A stretch of DNA of 64,000 nt from Paraburkholderia phosphatilytica (GCF_003443895.1 NZ_QQOA01000015.1:1-64000), one strand, 5' to 3'; shown: positions 35,864 to 48,229, counted from the first letter of the stretch. Translations and numbers: made by a program. The notes: generated by a model from the sequence alone, not told the origin.

Positions 35864-37312
35864 ATGTCGTCGCCTTCTGCCGTTCCACGCCACGAGTCGC
35901 CACTTGATGCGTCACATGCCGGCACGCCGCGAGCGTGGCGCTGGATGGTCGTGTTCGTCGTCGTGATCGTGCTGCATGGGCTCGCGGCATTGTGGTTCGA
36001 GCGGCACCATCAGGCGTTTCGCCCGGTCGATACGAAGAACGTGCCGGTGCAGGTCGCGTTGTTGAAGCCTGAACGCATCGAGCAGCAAGCGGCAGCCGCG
36101 GCTGCGCATCCGGCCGTGCCTGCGCCATCGCCGCGCCCCGCACAAGCACCGAAATCGAGGCCGCGCGCGCCCGCGGAGCATGTGCTCACATCCACGCGAA
36201 CCGACGTCAAGCCTGAGGTTGCAGCGGCGTCCGAAGCAGCAAGCGCGGCAGCCGCTACACCGGCGAGCGGTGCAAGTGCGAGTGCGGCGAGCGGTGCTGG
36301 TGCAGCTAGCGGTGCAACCGCCGGAGCCCAGCCGAACGCGGCCGCTAAAACCACCGCCCCTGGCGTGAAGTTCTCGGTGCCACCCTCCGGCGATCTCGAC
36401 TACGACACTTTCTACAACGGCGTGCGCAACCAGGCTGGCACCATTCATTGGGCCAGCGACGGTCACCGCTACCAGATGATCGTCTCGGTGCCGCTGCCAT
36501 TCGTCGGCACGTTCAGCTGGACGAGCGAAGGCAGGGTCGACGCATTCGGACTCGCGCCGGACCAGTACATCGAACAGCGCGGCCATCGTCCGGCCGACTA
36601 CGCGATTTTCAATCGCGACACGAAGCAGATCGTCTTCACGAAGACGCCAACGAAGCTGCCGCTCACCGATGGCGCGCAAGACCGTTTCAGCATGGTGATG
36701 CAGCTCGCCAGTCTGGTGCGCGGCGACCCCGATGCGTACAAGCCGGGCGTCACGCGACAATTCTTCGTGGTCGACAACGACAGCGGCGAAAACTGGCCGA
36801 TCGAGACCATCGGCGACGAAACCGTGCGCACCGCGCAAGGTTTCGTGACGGCCCGTCATTTCATGCGACTTCCGCGTCACGATGGCGACAAACGCCGCAT
36901 CGACGTCTGGCTCGCGCCATCGCTCGGCTGGCTGCCGGCGCGCCTCGTGCAGACCGAACCGAACGGTACGCAGGTCGAACTATTGTGGCGCGGCAAGCTG
37001 GAGCCGCCGCAAGGCAATGTGACGATGAGTGGCGCTTCGAACACTTCGTCACCGGAACGCAACGCGAGTGGCGCAACCTCGAATGGAGCATCGACTCCAC
37101 CCGCGAGCCCACCTTCCAATGCACCGGTCAATGCATCCGGAATCGCCTCGCCTGCGAGCGGAGAAACCGCCGCCAGCAGCGATGCAACGGCGCCCCCATT
37201 GCCGCCGATGCCCGCTACGCCCGCACCTGCGCCATCGCAGGCGGCGGGCACGGAAGCTGCGCCCTCATCTGCTCCTGCATCGCGGGACGCATCGCCTGAC
37301 GACAGGCACTGA
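35864..37312 (+). CDS. DUF3108 domain protein with TonB-like architecture
   Basis: 482 residues from the ATG at 35864. A short cytoplasmic N-terminus and one membrane anchor (WMVVFVVVIVLHGLAALWF) are followed by about 125 residues rich in Ala, Pro, Ser and Gly. The globular DUF3108 domain then begins near VKFSVPPSGDLDYDTFYNG and extends to about residue 385. A second Ala/Pro/Ser-rich tail ends the protein. The anchor-linker-domain order recalls TonB/TolA but there is no TonB box-binding domain. It is a betaproteobacterial family of unknown function, probably periplasmic. Confidence 0.8.
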   Translation: MSSPSAVPRHESPLDASHAGTPRAWRWMVVFVVVIVLHGLAALWFERHHQAFRPVDTKNVPVQVALLKPERIEQQAAAAAAHPAVPAPSPRPAQAPKSRPRAPAEHVLTSTRTDVKPEVAAASEAASAAAATPASGASASAASGAGAASGATAGAQPNAAAKTTAPGVKFSVPPSGDLDYDTFYNGVRNQAGTIHWASDGHRYQMIVSVPLPFVGTFSWTSEGRVDAFGLAPDQYIEQRGHRPADYAIFNRDTKQIVFTKTPTKLPLTDGAQDRFSMVMQLASLVRGDPDAYKPGVTRQFFVVDNDSGENWPIETIGDETVRTAQGFVTARHFMRLPRHDGDKRRIDVWLAPSLGWLPARLVQTEPNGTQVELLWRGKLEPPQGNVTMSGASNTSSPERNASGATSNGASTPPASPPSNAPVNASGIASPASGETAASSDATAPPLPPMPATPAPAPSQAAGTEAAPSSAPASRDASPDDRH

Positions 37313-37492
37313 CGCGCCCGCGCATCAATACCCCTACGCGCGGTGCCTTTACCCCTTGGCGCGCGAGCGGATTCGCCCGACACTGAACGTTAGCAATGCA
37401 GTCGCGCCCGTCTGGGCATCGGACCCGTTCGCACAGTGTGAACGGACCCGCCCGGATCATTTCAACCACCGCATCCCGCTGACGGAGCACGC

Positions 37493-38281
37493 ATGCAACT
37501 GACCATCAATGGCCTGGATACGCGCTATGTCCTGAGCAATGAAGGCGGCGGACCCTGGCTCACGTTCATTCATCAACTTGGCGGCGATCTCTCGATCTGG
37601 GATCAGCTCGCCGGCTACTTCCGCGACGACTTCACCGTGCTGCGCTACGACGTGCGCGGTCATGGCCAAACGGCCGTCCCCGCTCACGCCTACCAGGTCG
37701 CGGACCTGGCGGGCGACCTCGCCGCGCTCCTCGATGCGCTCGGCGCACGGTCCACGCACATCGTGGGTATGTCAATGGGCGGCATGATCGCCCAGCAGTT
37801 CGCGCTCGACTACCCGTCCCGCATCGACACGATGACCCTTGCGGACACGGCGGCCGGCACGCCCGCGGACAAGCGCAGCGTGTGGGACCAGCGCGCGGCG
37901 TCGGCGCGTAACGACGCCATGAAGTCGCTCGCATCGGGATCGCTCGACCGCTGGTTCACGCCTGACTTCCATTCGTCACATCCGGAAGCGATCGAGCTGA
38001 TTCGCGAAGTGTATGAACGCACGCCGCCCGAAGGCTTTGCGCTCGCGAGCGAAGCGCTGCGTGACTTCGACGTGCGCGGGCGTCTCGCTGAAATGAAGGT
38101 GCCGACGCTCGCCGTGGCAGGAACGCACGACATAGGCACGCCCCCTGCTCTAACCAAGGAGATTGCCGAAGGGATCGCTGGCGCACGTTTCGAACTACTG
38201 GATGCCGCGCACCTCGCGCCCATCGAGCAATCGCATCGTTTCGCGGCATTGCTGGAAACGTTTTTGCAAAGCCCGGTCTAA
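37493..38281 (+). CDS. Alpha/beta hydrolase, 3-oxoadipate enol-lactonase-like
   Basis: 262 residues of the PcaD-like alpha/beta hydrolase family. The nucleophile elbow is HIVGMSMGGMIAQQFAL, the oxyanion region IHQLGGDLSIWDQL and YDVRGHGQT, and the late His is in DAAHLAPIEQS. PcaD hydrolyses beta-ketoadipate enol-lactone in protocatechuate breakdown. No other pca genes are nearby, so the precise substrate is open. Confidence 0.82.
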   Translation: MQLTINGLDTRYVLSNEGGGPWLTFIHQLGGDLSIWDQLAGYFRDDFTVLRYDVRGHGQTAVPAHAYQVADLAGDLAALLDALGARSTHIVGMSMGGMIAQQFALDYPSRIDTMTLADTAAGTPADKRSVWDQRAASARNDAMKSLASGSLDRWFTPDFHSSHPEAIELIREVYERTPPEGFALASEALRDFDVRGRLAEMKVPTLAVAGTHDIGTPPALTKEIAEGIAGARFELLDAAHLAPIEQSHRFAALLETFLQSPV

Positions 38282-38401
38282 CCGGGAGGTCCGGAAAGTT
38301 TTACAAGCGTCAATCCGGGTCCACCCCTTGAATTCCAACGATAGCGCTCCAGATACGGTGCAAGAATGGCCGGGAGCCACACGGAAAGAAGGAGTGTCGC
38401 C

Positions 38402-38659
38402 ATGCAAATGATCTACAACAGCCCGAACTACTGTGTCGTTGAATTTCCGCCTGATGCCGGTCACCTGGCCATGCGCTCGGGTGGCTACGAAATCGTCGAC
38501 AAGAACACGCAGCGCGAGATCTATATCGATGGTGCAGTGGCGGCACGCTTTCGCGAAAGCGTGCAAAAGCTGATCGAGGAAGAACCGTCGCTCGATGAAG
38601 TGGACGAGTTCCTCGGCCAGTTCGACAGCCTGATGTTCCAGCCGGTCGTCCTGCACTGA
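38402..38659 (+). CDS. DUF3567 family protein
   Basis: 85 residues from the ATG at 38402 (MQMIYNSPNYCVVEFP). It is a small acidic cytoplasmic protein seen across Burkholderiales; the C-terminus is EEEPSLDEVDEFLGQFD. No function is known. A good terminator follows at 38690, so it is a single-gene unit. Confidence 0.82.
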   Translation: MQMIYNSPNYCVVEFPPDAGHLAMRSGGYEIVDKNTQREIYIDGAVAARFRESVQKLIEEEPSLDEVDEFLGQFDSLMFQPVVLH

Positions 38660-38689
38660 CGACGGCACAGGCGGCACCCTGCTTCAAGC

Positions 38690-38722
38690 GAACCCCGCGC
38701 GGCGCGAGCCGCCGGGGTTTTT
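38690..38722 (+). terminator. Rho-independent terminator after the DUF3567 gene
   Basis: AACCCCG and CGGGGTT arms enclose an inner GCGGC/GCCGC hairpin, followed by TTTTTT. It lies 31 bp past the DUF3567 stop. Confidence 0.9.
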
Positions 38723-38947
38723 TCTTGCCGCGTTCCAGTTGAACTGTACGTTTTAAACGTCGCAGCTTTCATGCGTGGCTGCTTTTAAGCGTACCGCTTC
38801 GCATCAAGCGACTTTCCGTGTGCAACGTGCGTGCGGTACCGCACTCATCAGTCGACAGGCACCGCCGCCCGCCTCCGGCAGCCTCACCCGCCTGACGCTA
38901 CAATGACAGGTTCTTTCGAAAACGCCGGCCCACGCCCTTCGTCCGCC

Positions 38948-40012
38948 ATGAATCAGCCAGCCCGTTCCGTTCTTCCCGCCGCCGCCCGCTATACGCGCGG
39001 CCAGCAGCTGCCCGCCCTGCTCGAGGCGCGCATCCTGATTCTCGATGGCGCGATGGGCACGATGATCCAGCGCTACAAGCTCGACGAAGCCGCCTACCGT
39101 GGCGAGCGCTTCAAGGATTACCCGCGCGACATCAAGGGCAACAACGAACTGCTGTCCATCACGCAGCCGCAGATCATCAGCGAGATTCACGAGCAGTATC
39201 TCGCCGCGGGCGCCGACATCATCGAAACCAACACGTTCGGCGCGACCACCGTCGCGCAGGGCGATTACGGCATGGAAGACCTCGCCGTCGAGATGAACCT
39301 CGAATCGGCGAAGCTCGCGCGCGCCGCGTGCGACAAGTATTCGACGCCGGACAAGCCGCGCTTCGTCGCGGGCGCGATCGGGCCGACGCCGAAAACCGCG
39401 AGCATCTCGCCCGACGTCAACGATCCCGGCGCGCGCAACGTCACGTTCGACGAACTGCGCCGAGCGTACTACGAGCAGGCGAAGGCGCTGCTCGATGGTG
39501 GCGCGGACCTGTTCCTCGTCGAAACGATCTTCGACACGCTCAACGCGAAGGCCGCGCTCTTTGCGCTGGACCAACTCTTCGACGACACCGGCGAAGTGCT
39601 GCCCATCATGATCTCCGGCACCGTGACGGACGCGTCGGGCCGCATCCTGTCCGGCCAGACCGTCGAAGCGTTCTGGAATTCGCTGCGCCACGCGAAGCCG
39701 CTCACGTTCGGCCTGAACTGCGCGCTCGGCGCCGCGCTGATGCGCCCGTACATCGCGGAACTCTCGAATCTGTGCGACACGTACGTGTCGTGCTATCCGA
39801 ATGCCGGCCTGCCGAACCCGATGAGCGACACCGGCTTCGACGAACTGCCTGCAGATACCTCCGGTCTCCTGAAGGAATTCGCGCAGGCTGGGCTCGTTAA
39901 TGTAGCGGGCGGCTGCTGCGGCACGACGCCGGAACACATCGCCGCGATCGCGCAGGCGCTGGCCGAGATCAAGCCGCGCCGCTGGCCGAACCAGTATCGC
40001 GATGCAGCCTGA
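38948..40012 (+). CDS. metH1: Methionine synthase, homocysteine-binding module
   Basis: 354 residues from the ATG at 38948. It corresponds to the first module of cobalamin-dependent MetH: ILDGAMGTMIQRYKL at the N-terminus, and the zinc-binding cysteines in GLNCALGA and GGCCGTTPEH that activate homocysteine. The rest of MetH is encoded by the next gene after 65 bp, so the enzyme is split into two polypeptides, a layout I know from Burkholderiales. Upstream codons extend the frame by 39 residues; the chosen start has the family N-terminus. Confidence 0.94.
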   Translation: MNQPARSVLPAAARYTRGQQLPALLEARILILDGAMGTMIQRYKLDEAAYRGERFKDYPRDIKGNNELLSITQPQIISEIHEQYLAAGADIIETNTFGATTVAQGDYGMEDLAVEMNLESAKLARAACDKYSTPDKPRFVAGAIGPTPKTASISPDVNDPGARNVTFDELRRAYYEQAKALLDGGADLFLVETIFDTLNAKAALFALDQLFDDTGEVLPIMISGTVTDASGRILSGQTVEAFWNSLRHAKPLTFGLNCALGAALMRPYIAELSNLCDTYVSCYPNAGLPNPMSDTGFDELPADTSGLLKEFAQAGLVNVAGGCCGTTPEHIAAIAQALAEIKPRRWPNQYRDAA

Positions 40013-40077
40013 AACAGGCCCATCCGTCAGCGCACAAGCAGCCGAGCATTGAAGCCGAACCGACCACGACCCACGCC

Positions 40078-42795
<2,718 letters not shown>

Positions 42796-42949
42796 GCGAA
42801 AGTTTCTCGCGCCGACATATGCATGACGTGAGGCTGAAGATTTGCGGACGCACAATTTTCGGCTTTGTAGACTGACTCCGCTTTATCCCTGCCAGACGCG
42901 CGCGAAGTCGCGTCGGCTCACGTCATTGCAACCGTCAACGGAGAATCCT

Positions 42950-43132
42950 ATGAAGAAGCTCACGCTGTTGTTGACCGCCGTTTCGCTGGCCGCCGGCGCG
43001 CAGATCGCGTTCGCGCAGGGCCCGGCGAGCTCGGCGAGCAGCTATTCGCCGCCCACCCAGAAGCACGTCAAGAAAGCGAAGAAAAAGAAGATGAAGCCGG
43101 CGGCTTCGGCAGCGGAAGCCGCGAGCCAGTAA
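42950..43132 (+). CDS. Small exported Lys/Ala-rich protein
   Basis: 60 residues from the ATG at 42950: a signal peptide (LLLTAVSLAAGAQIAFAQ) followed by about 37 residues with a dense basic cluster (KHVKKAKKKKMK) and an Ala-rich end. Start is backed by GGAGA five bases upstream. Short basic exported proteins resemble acid-shock-type proteins, but no identity is claimed. Its own terminator follows. Confidence 0.65.
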   Translation: MKKLTLLLTAVSLAAGAQIAFAQGPASSASSYSPPTQKHVKKAKKKKMKPAASAAEAASQ

Positions 43133-43196
43133 AGCCCGGAGCTCGGGCTCGTCATCGCGCGCCGGCTGTTTCGATCGCGACGATGCCAGCGGTATA

Positions 43197-43233
43197 CGAC
43201 AGGAGCCCGCTCGAAGCGGGCTCCTGTCGTTTC
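43197..43233 (+). terminator. Terminator after the small basic exported protein gene
   Basis: CGACAGGAGCCCGC and GCGGGCTCCTGTCG form a perfect 14-bp stem with a TCGAA loop, followed by TTTC. It could also end the opposing DUF1840 gene. Confidence 0.8.
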
Positions 43234-43313
43234 AGCCGCAGCACACGCCGCCTGCGCGCCCATCAGCGCGCGGGAATGCACGTGTCATGCGATGCGCGAA
43301 TGTAAGCGGAAGC

Positions 43314-43640
43314 TTAAACGCCCCACATGATGTCCGAGTTTTCCTTCTTCGCTTCGCGCAGCATGTCGAGGAACGGATAAGCGCGCTGCGCGAGCCCGAT
43401 CGGAATCTCGTGATGCTCGTGGCCTTCTTCGTCTTCGTGGAAATGGCCGTCGTGCTCCGCGCGCTCCTGCTTGTCCGTCACGATGGCTGCTTCGAGCTTC
43501 GTGATCGCCGCGTCGAGTTCTTCGTGCGTAATCACGCCGCGCTCACCCAGCCGTTTGCCGACGATTCCGACCAGGTACTGGGCGAGATTCTCGAGCATCA
43601 CGACATCCGGCGTGGCACGGCATTTGAACGTAATCAACAT
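43314..43640 (-). CDS. DUF1840 family protein
   Basis: 108 residues from the ATG at 43640, beginning MLITFKCRATPDVVML. The C-terminal part holds a His/Glu-rich stretch (HDGHFHEDEEGHEHHE) that could bind metal, then IGLAQRAYPFLDML. The family is widespread in betaproteobacteria and of unknown function. Confidence 0.82.
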   Translation of the reverse strand: MLITFKCRATPDVVMLENLAQYLVGIVGKRLGERGVITHEELDAAITKLEAAIVTDKQERAEHDGHFHEDEEGHEHHEIPIGLAQRAYPFLDMLREAKKENSDIMWGV

Positions 43641-44044
43641 CACAATTCCCTTTTCGTTTTGTGTGGTTCGGCGGATAGTCCCCATCCGGTCCGACCGCGT
43701 ACCGTCCGATGGCGCAAGCGGGCGCGTAGCCGGATGCGCGACACGGCATCCAGCGGCGCGCTCGTCAGCGTCCTCGCGGCGGCGCAAGTCTAAAGGAGAT
43801 ATTAGCACCTGCTAAAATCTGCCTAAACGGAAAAGCATGGCACGTTCCCGTCGCGCGAGGCGGTCACGCGGTCCGGGTTGCCGCGGTGCACGCCGCCCTC
43901 GCGCAGCGCACAAACCGCGACCTGCCGGAACCAAACGGAACCAACCGCCCTCGCGCCGGCATCCGCCCGCTTTCCACCGATCGACGGCCCCGCGCCGCGC
44001 CATCGCGGCGCGGGTGCCGACAACACACTGGACCCGCACCAAGC
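43641..44044. other. Intergenic region upstream of argS
   Basis: About 400 bp between divergent DUF1840 and argS genes. It contains a perfect inverted repeat TTAGCA-CC-TGCTAA at 43802-43815 overlapping a TAAAAT box, which could be an argS promoter or operator. I see no gene. Confidence 0.5.
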
Positions 44045-45829
44045 ATGCTGCCTGACCACAAGCACACTCTCGAAACCCTCTTCGCGGACGCCGTGAAAGA
44101 GGTCGCTACCGCGACCGAAGGCGCGGCCGAAGCCGCGTTCGTCGCGCCCACGATCACGCTGGAGCGGCCGAAAGTCGCCGCGCACGGCGACGTCGCCTGC
44201 AACGTCGCGATGCAGCTCGCGAAGCCGCTGCGCGCCAATCCGCGCCAGCTCGCGCAGCAGATCGTCGAGCGCGTGCTCGCGCATCCGCTCGCAGCAGGCC
44301 TCGTCGAAGGCGCCGAAGTGGCGGGCCCGGGCTTCATCAACCTGCGCGTCACGGCAGCGTCGAAGCAGGCGGTGGTCGGCGCCGTGTTCGCCGCGCGCGA
44401 GCGGTTCGGCCGCTCGCAGCGCGAGGCCGGCAAGCGCGTGCTGGTCGAGTTCGTGTCCGCGAACCCCACCGGTCCGCTGCACCTGGGCCACGGCCGCCAG
44501 GCGGCGCTCGGCGACGCGCTGTCGAACGTGCTCGCGTCGCAGGGCTACGCGGTGCACCGCGAGTTCTACTACAACGACGCGGGCGTGCAGATCCACAACC
44601 TCGCGGTGTCCACCCAGGCGCGCGCGCGCGGCCTGAAGCCGAACGAGCCCGGCTGGCCGGATTCGGCCTACAACGGCGAGTACATCGCCGACATCGCGCG
44701 TGACTACCTCGCGCGCGAAACCGTGACGGCCAGCGACGGCGAACCGGTGACAGCCGAGGGCGACGTGGAGAACCTCGAAGCGATCCGCAAGTTCGCGGTC
44801 GCGTATCTGCGTCACGAACAGGACATGGACCTGCAGGCATTCGGCGTGAAGTTCGACCAGTACTACCTGGAGTCGTCGCTGTACACGGAAGGCCGCGTCG
44901 AAAAGACCGTGAACGAGCTGATCGGCTCCGGCATGACCTACGAGCAGGAAGGCGCGCTGTGGCTGCGCACGACCGACGCCGGCGACGACAAGGACCGCGT
45001 GATGCGCAAGTCCGACGGCACCTACACGTACTTCGTACCCGACGTCGCGTATCACGAGACGAAGTGGGAGCGCGGCTTCACGAAGGTGATCAACGTGCAG
45101 GGCTCGGACCACCACGGCACGATCGCGCGGGTGCGCGCCGGCCTGCAGGGGCTCGGCGTCGGCATTCCGGCCGGCTATCCGGACTACGTGCTGCACAAGA
45201 TGGTCACCGTGATGCGCGACGGCCAGGAAGTGAAGATCTCGAAACGCGCGGGCAGCTACGTGACGGTGCGCGACCTGATCGAATGGTCGGGCGGGGCGAC
45301 GCCGGGCGAGGAAGCCTCGCCGGATCTGCTCGACGAAGCCACCATCCGCCGCGGCCGCGACGCCGTGCGCTTCTTCCTGATCTCGCGCAAGGCCGACACG
45401 GAATTCGTGTTCGACATCGATCTCGCGCTGAAGCAGAACGACGAGAACCCGGTGTACTACGTGCAGTACGCGCACGCCCGCATCAACTCGGTGATGAACG
45501 AGTGGAAGTCGCGCTTCGGCGCGAACGAAGCCGTGCTGCCGTCGGTCGACCTCGCGCCGCTGTCCAGCGAACGCGCGCTCGCGCTGCTGCAGAAGCTCGC
45601 CGAGTATCCGGACGTGCTCACGCACGCCGCCGACGAACTCGCGCCGCACGCGATCGCGTTCTATCTGCGCGACCTCGCGGGCGAATTTCACTCGTTCTAC
45701 AATGCCGAACGCGTTCTGGTCGACGACGAGGCGCCGCGTAACGCGCGCATCGCGCTGCTCGCCGCGACCCGCCAGGTGCTGGCGAACGGCCTCGCGACGA
45801 TCGGCGTGTCCGCACCCGACAAGATGTGA
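44045..45829 (+). CDS. argS: Arginyl-tRNA synthetase
   Basis: 594 residues from the ATG at 44045. The class-I signatures are HLGHGRQAALGD (HIGH) and VKISKRAGSYVT (KMSKS variant, as usual for ArgRS). The N-terminal Add1 domain and C-terminal DALR anticodon domain are present (AHARINSVMNEWK onward). It charges tRNA-Arg. It is followed after 79 bp by the SPOR-domain gene, the arrangement argS-ftsN-dsbA known in Burkholderiales. Confidence 0.97.
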   Translation: MLPDHKHTLETLFADAVKEVATATEGAAEAAFVAPTITLERPKVAAHGDVACNVAMQLAKPLRANPRQLAQQIVERVLAHPLAAGLVEGAEVAGPGFINLRVTAASKQAVVGAVFAARERFGRSQREAGKRVLVEFVSANPTGPLHLGHGRQAALGDALSNVLASQGYAVHREFYYNDAGVQIHNLAVSTQARARGLKPNEPGWPDSAYNGEYIADIARDYLARETVTASDGEPVTAEGDVENLEAIRKFAVAYLRHEQDMDLQAFGVKFDQYYLESSLYTEGRVEKTVNELIGSGMTYEQEGALWLRTTDAGDDKDRVMRKSDGTYTYFVPDVAYHETKWERGFTKVINVQGSDHHGTIARVRAGLQGLGVGIPAGYPDYVLHKMVTVMRDGQEVKISKRAGSYVTVRDLIEWSGGATPGEEASPDLLDEATIRRGRDAVRFFLISRKADTEFVFDIDLALKQNDENPVYYVQYAHARINSVMNEWKSRFGANEAVLPSVDLAPLSSERALALLQKLAEYPDVLTHAADELAPHAIAFYLRDLAGEFHSFYNAERVLVDDEAPRNARIALLAATRQVLANGLATIGVSAPDKM

Positions 45830-45908
45830 TCAAGTTAGCAGGGCACGCACGGGGCCGTCGCTATAATCGACGGTCGTTACGGGATACTTTTCGCAGGTAA
45901 TTCGCACG

Positions 45909-46676
45909 ATGGCAAAACCGCGCCGCACTCCGAAGCAGTCGAAGCAATCCGGGGGCACGTTCCTCGGCGTCGTACTGGGGCTGATCGTCGGCCTCGCAAT
46001 CGCGGTCGTGGTGGCGCTCTACATCACGCGCGCACCCACGCCGTTCGTCTCGAAGGTCGCACCGCCGTCCGCGTCGGACGCGGGCGCGAGCTCCGCGCAA
46101 TTCGATCCGAACCGCGTGCTGCAAGGCAAGACGCCGGGCCAGCCGGTGCCGCAAGCCGCGCAGCCGGCGCCGCCCAACACCGCGCCTGGCCAGAGCACCA
46201 ACCAGACGCAGTCGTCGGGCATGCTCGAAGAACCGCAGATCGTCGAAGTGCCGCCGTCGTCCAACGGCGTCGCGGTGCCGCCGCAGCCGGCGCAGGAAAA
46301 CAATGCGTCAAACGCGAGCGTGCCGCGGCCGCCTTCGAACCCGGCCACGGCGAACGCAGTCTCCGCGGCAAAGCCAGCGCAGGCCGCGAAGAACGGCTCG
46401 AACCCCGCCGCGCCCGCACCCGGCGCGAACGACGCGAACACCGGCTACTTCCTGCAGGTGGGCGCGTACAAGACGGATTCCGACGCCGAGCAGCAGCGCG
46501 CACGGCTCGCGTTCCAGGGCTTCGAATCGAAGGTCACGCAGCGCGACGCCGGCGGCATCACGTACTACCGCGTGCGGATCGGGCCGTTCGCGAAGTTCGA
46601 CGAGATGAATTCCACGCGTCAGCGCCTTGCCGACGCCGGCATCGAGACGGCCGTCATCCGTTTTACGAAACAGTAA
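45909..46676 (+). CDS. SPOR-domain cell-division protein (FtsN-like)
   Basis: 255 residues. A short basic cytoplasmic tail and one membrane helix (LGVVLGLIVGLAIAVVVALYI) are followed by about 130 residues of Pro/Ala/Asn-rich linker. The C-terminal SPOR domain (YFLQVGAYKTDSDAEQQRA to RFTKQ) binds denuded septal peptidoglycan. The architecture is that of FtsN, which triggers septal synthesis. The first residues are cytoplasmic and could carry the FtsA-contact patch. The assignment to ftsN rests on architecture and neighbours, not on the linker. Confidence 0.88.
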   Translation: MAKPRRTPKQSKQSGGTFLGVVLGLIVGLAIAVVVALYITRAPTPFVSKVAPPSASDAGASSAQFDPNRVLQGKTPGQPVPQAAQPAPPNTAPGQSTNQTQSSGMLEEPQIVEVPPSSNGVAVPPQPAQENNASNASVPRPPSNPATANAVSAAKPAQAAKNGSNPAAPAPGANDANTGYFLQVGAYKTDSDAEQQRARLAFQGFESKVTQRDAGGITYYRVRIGPFAKFDEMNSTRQRLADAGIETAVIRFTKQ

Positions 46677-46793
46677 GTTGCGGTCACGTTCGCGGCACGA
46701 AACCGTGCCGCGGGCGATAATCCGCCGACGTTTCGAAGCGCCGTCTCCGCCACCGACCAGACACCGTACCAACGTACCTTGGGCTCACCGAAC

Positions 46794-47432
46794 ATGAAGA
46801 AACTGCTTGGCATTCTTTTCCTGACACTCGGCGTCGTCGCCGGCGCCGCGCAGGCCTCGCCCGACGCACCCGCCGTCAACAAGGACTACTCGGTCCTGCC
46901 GAACGCACAACCCACCGACGTCCCCGCCGGCAAGATCGAGGTGATCGAGTTCTTCTGGTACGGCTGCCCGCACTGCAACGAATTCAACCCGTATCTCGAA
47001 TCGTGGATCAAGAAGCAGGGTCCGGACGTCGTGTTCAAGCGCGTGCCGGTAGCGTTCCGCGACGACTTCATCCCGCACTCGAAGATGTATCACGCGCTCG
47101 ACGCGCTCGGCCTCGCGCAGAAGCTCACGCCGGTCGTGTTCAACGAGATCCACGTGAAGAAGGACTATCTGCTGACGCCGGAAGCGCAGGCGAAATTCCT
47201 CGCCACCCAGGGCGTGGATCCGAAGAAGTACATGGACGCGTACAACTCGTTCTCGACGCAAAGCGCGATCCAGCGTGACGCGAAGATGATCAACGACTAC
47301 AAGATCGAAGGCGTGCCGACGCTCGCCGTGCAGGGCAAGTACGAAACCGGCCCGGCCGCCACCAACAGCCTGCCCGGCACGCTGCAGGTGCTCGACTACC
47401 TCGTCTCGCAGGTCCGCGCGAAGAAGATGTAA
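46794..47432 (+). CDS. dsbA: Thiol:disulfide interchange protein DsbA
   Basis: 212 residues from the ATG at 46794 with a signal peptide (ILFLTLGVVAGAAQAS). The redox site is FFWYGCPHCNEF (CPHC) and the cis-Pro loop EGVPTLAVQGK. DsbA introduces disulfide bonds into exported proteins. A TTG further upstream would only extend the signal region. It is 117 bp after the SPOR gene on the same strand and followed by an SDR. Confidence 0.95.
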   Translation: MKKLLGILFLTLGVVAGAAQASPDAPAVNKDYSVLPNAQPTDVPAGKIEVIEFFWYGCPHCNEFNPYLESWIKKQGPDVVFKRVPVAFRDDFIPHSKMYHALDALGLAQKLTPVVFNEIHVKKDYLLTPEAQAKFLATQGVDPKKYMDAYNSFSTQSAIQRDAKMINDYKIEGVPTLAVQGKYETGPAATNSLPGTLQVLDYLVSQVRAKKM

Positions 47433-47447
47433 CCCCGGGGCGCCGGC

Positions 47448-48227
47448 ATGAATATGAGCACACCGCTGAAGGTATTCATCACCGGCGCGTCCAGCGGTAT
47501 CGGTCTCGCGCTCGCCGCCGAATATGCGCGGCGCGGCGCCACCCTCGGGCTCGTCGCGCGCCGCGGCGAGGCCCTCGCCGGATTCCGGCAAGCCCATCCC
47601 CAGCATTCCATCTCGATCTACCCCGTCGACGTGCGCGACGCGGAAGCGCTCGCCGAAGCGGCCGCGCAGTTCATCGCCGAGCACGGCATGCCCGACGTCG
47701 TGATTGCGAACGCGGGCATCAGCCGCGGCGCCGTCACCGGTCATGGCGACCTGCGCACGTTTCGCGAAGTGATGGACGTCAACTACTTCGGCATGGTCGC
47801 CACCTTTGAGCCGTTCGCCGCCGCGATGGCCGACGCGAAGCGCGGCACGCTGGTCGGCATCGCAAGCGTTGCGGGCGTGCGCGGCTTGCCGGGCTCCGGC
47901 GCGTACAGCGCATCGAAGGCGGCCGCGCTGAAGTATCTCGAAGCGCTGCGGGTCGAGATGCGGCCGAAGGGCGTGTCGGTGGTCACCATCGCGCCCGGCT
48001 ACATCCGCACGCCGATGACCGAGCACAACCCCTACCCTATGCCGTTCCTGATGGACGCCGACCGCTTCGCCGCGAAGGTGGCCAACGCCGTCGCGCGCGG
48101 CACGCGTTTCGCGGTGTTTCCGTGGCAGATGCGCGTCACCGCAACGCTGCTGCACGGCATGCCGCGCTGGCTCTACGACCGCCTGTTCGAGCGCGCGCCG
48201 CGCAAACCGCGCGCCGCGGCCGACTAG
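47448..48227 (+). CDS. Short-chain dehydrogenase/reductase
   Basis: 259 residues of the classical SDR fold. NAD(P)-binding TGASSGIGLAL, the NAG motif VIANAGISRG, and the catalytic YxxxK in AYSASKAAALKYL are intact. The C-terminal extension (MPRWLYDRLFERAPRKPRAA) is hydrophobic-basic, suggesting membrane contact. Substrate unknown; the YqjQ-like neighbours of dsbA suggest an uncharacterised reductase. Confidence 0.87.
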   Translation: MNMSTPLKVFITGASSGIGLALAAEYARRGATLGLVARRGEALAGFRQAHPQHSISIYPVDVRDAEALAEAAAQFIAEHGMPDVVIANAGISRGAVTGHGDLRTFREVMDVNYFGMVATFEPFAAAMADAKRGTLVGIASVAGVRGLPGSGAYSASKAAALKYLEALRVEMRPKGVSVVTIAPGYIRTPMTEHNPYPMPFLMDADRFAAKVANAVARGTRFAVFPWQMRVTATLLHGMPRWLYDRLFERAPRKPRAAAD

Positions 48228-48229
48228 CG

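Noticed and set aside
38723..38947. Possible SAH or cobalamin riboswitch ahead of the split metH
   Set aside because: I could not find the conserved cores of either element in this 225-bp leader.
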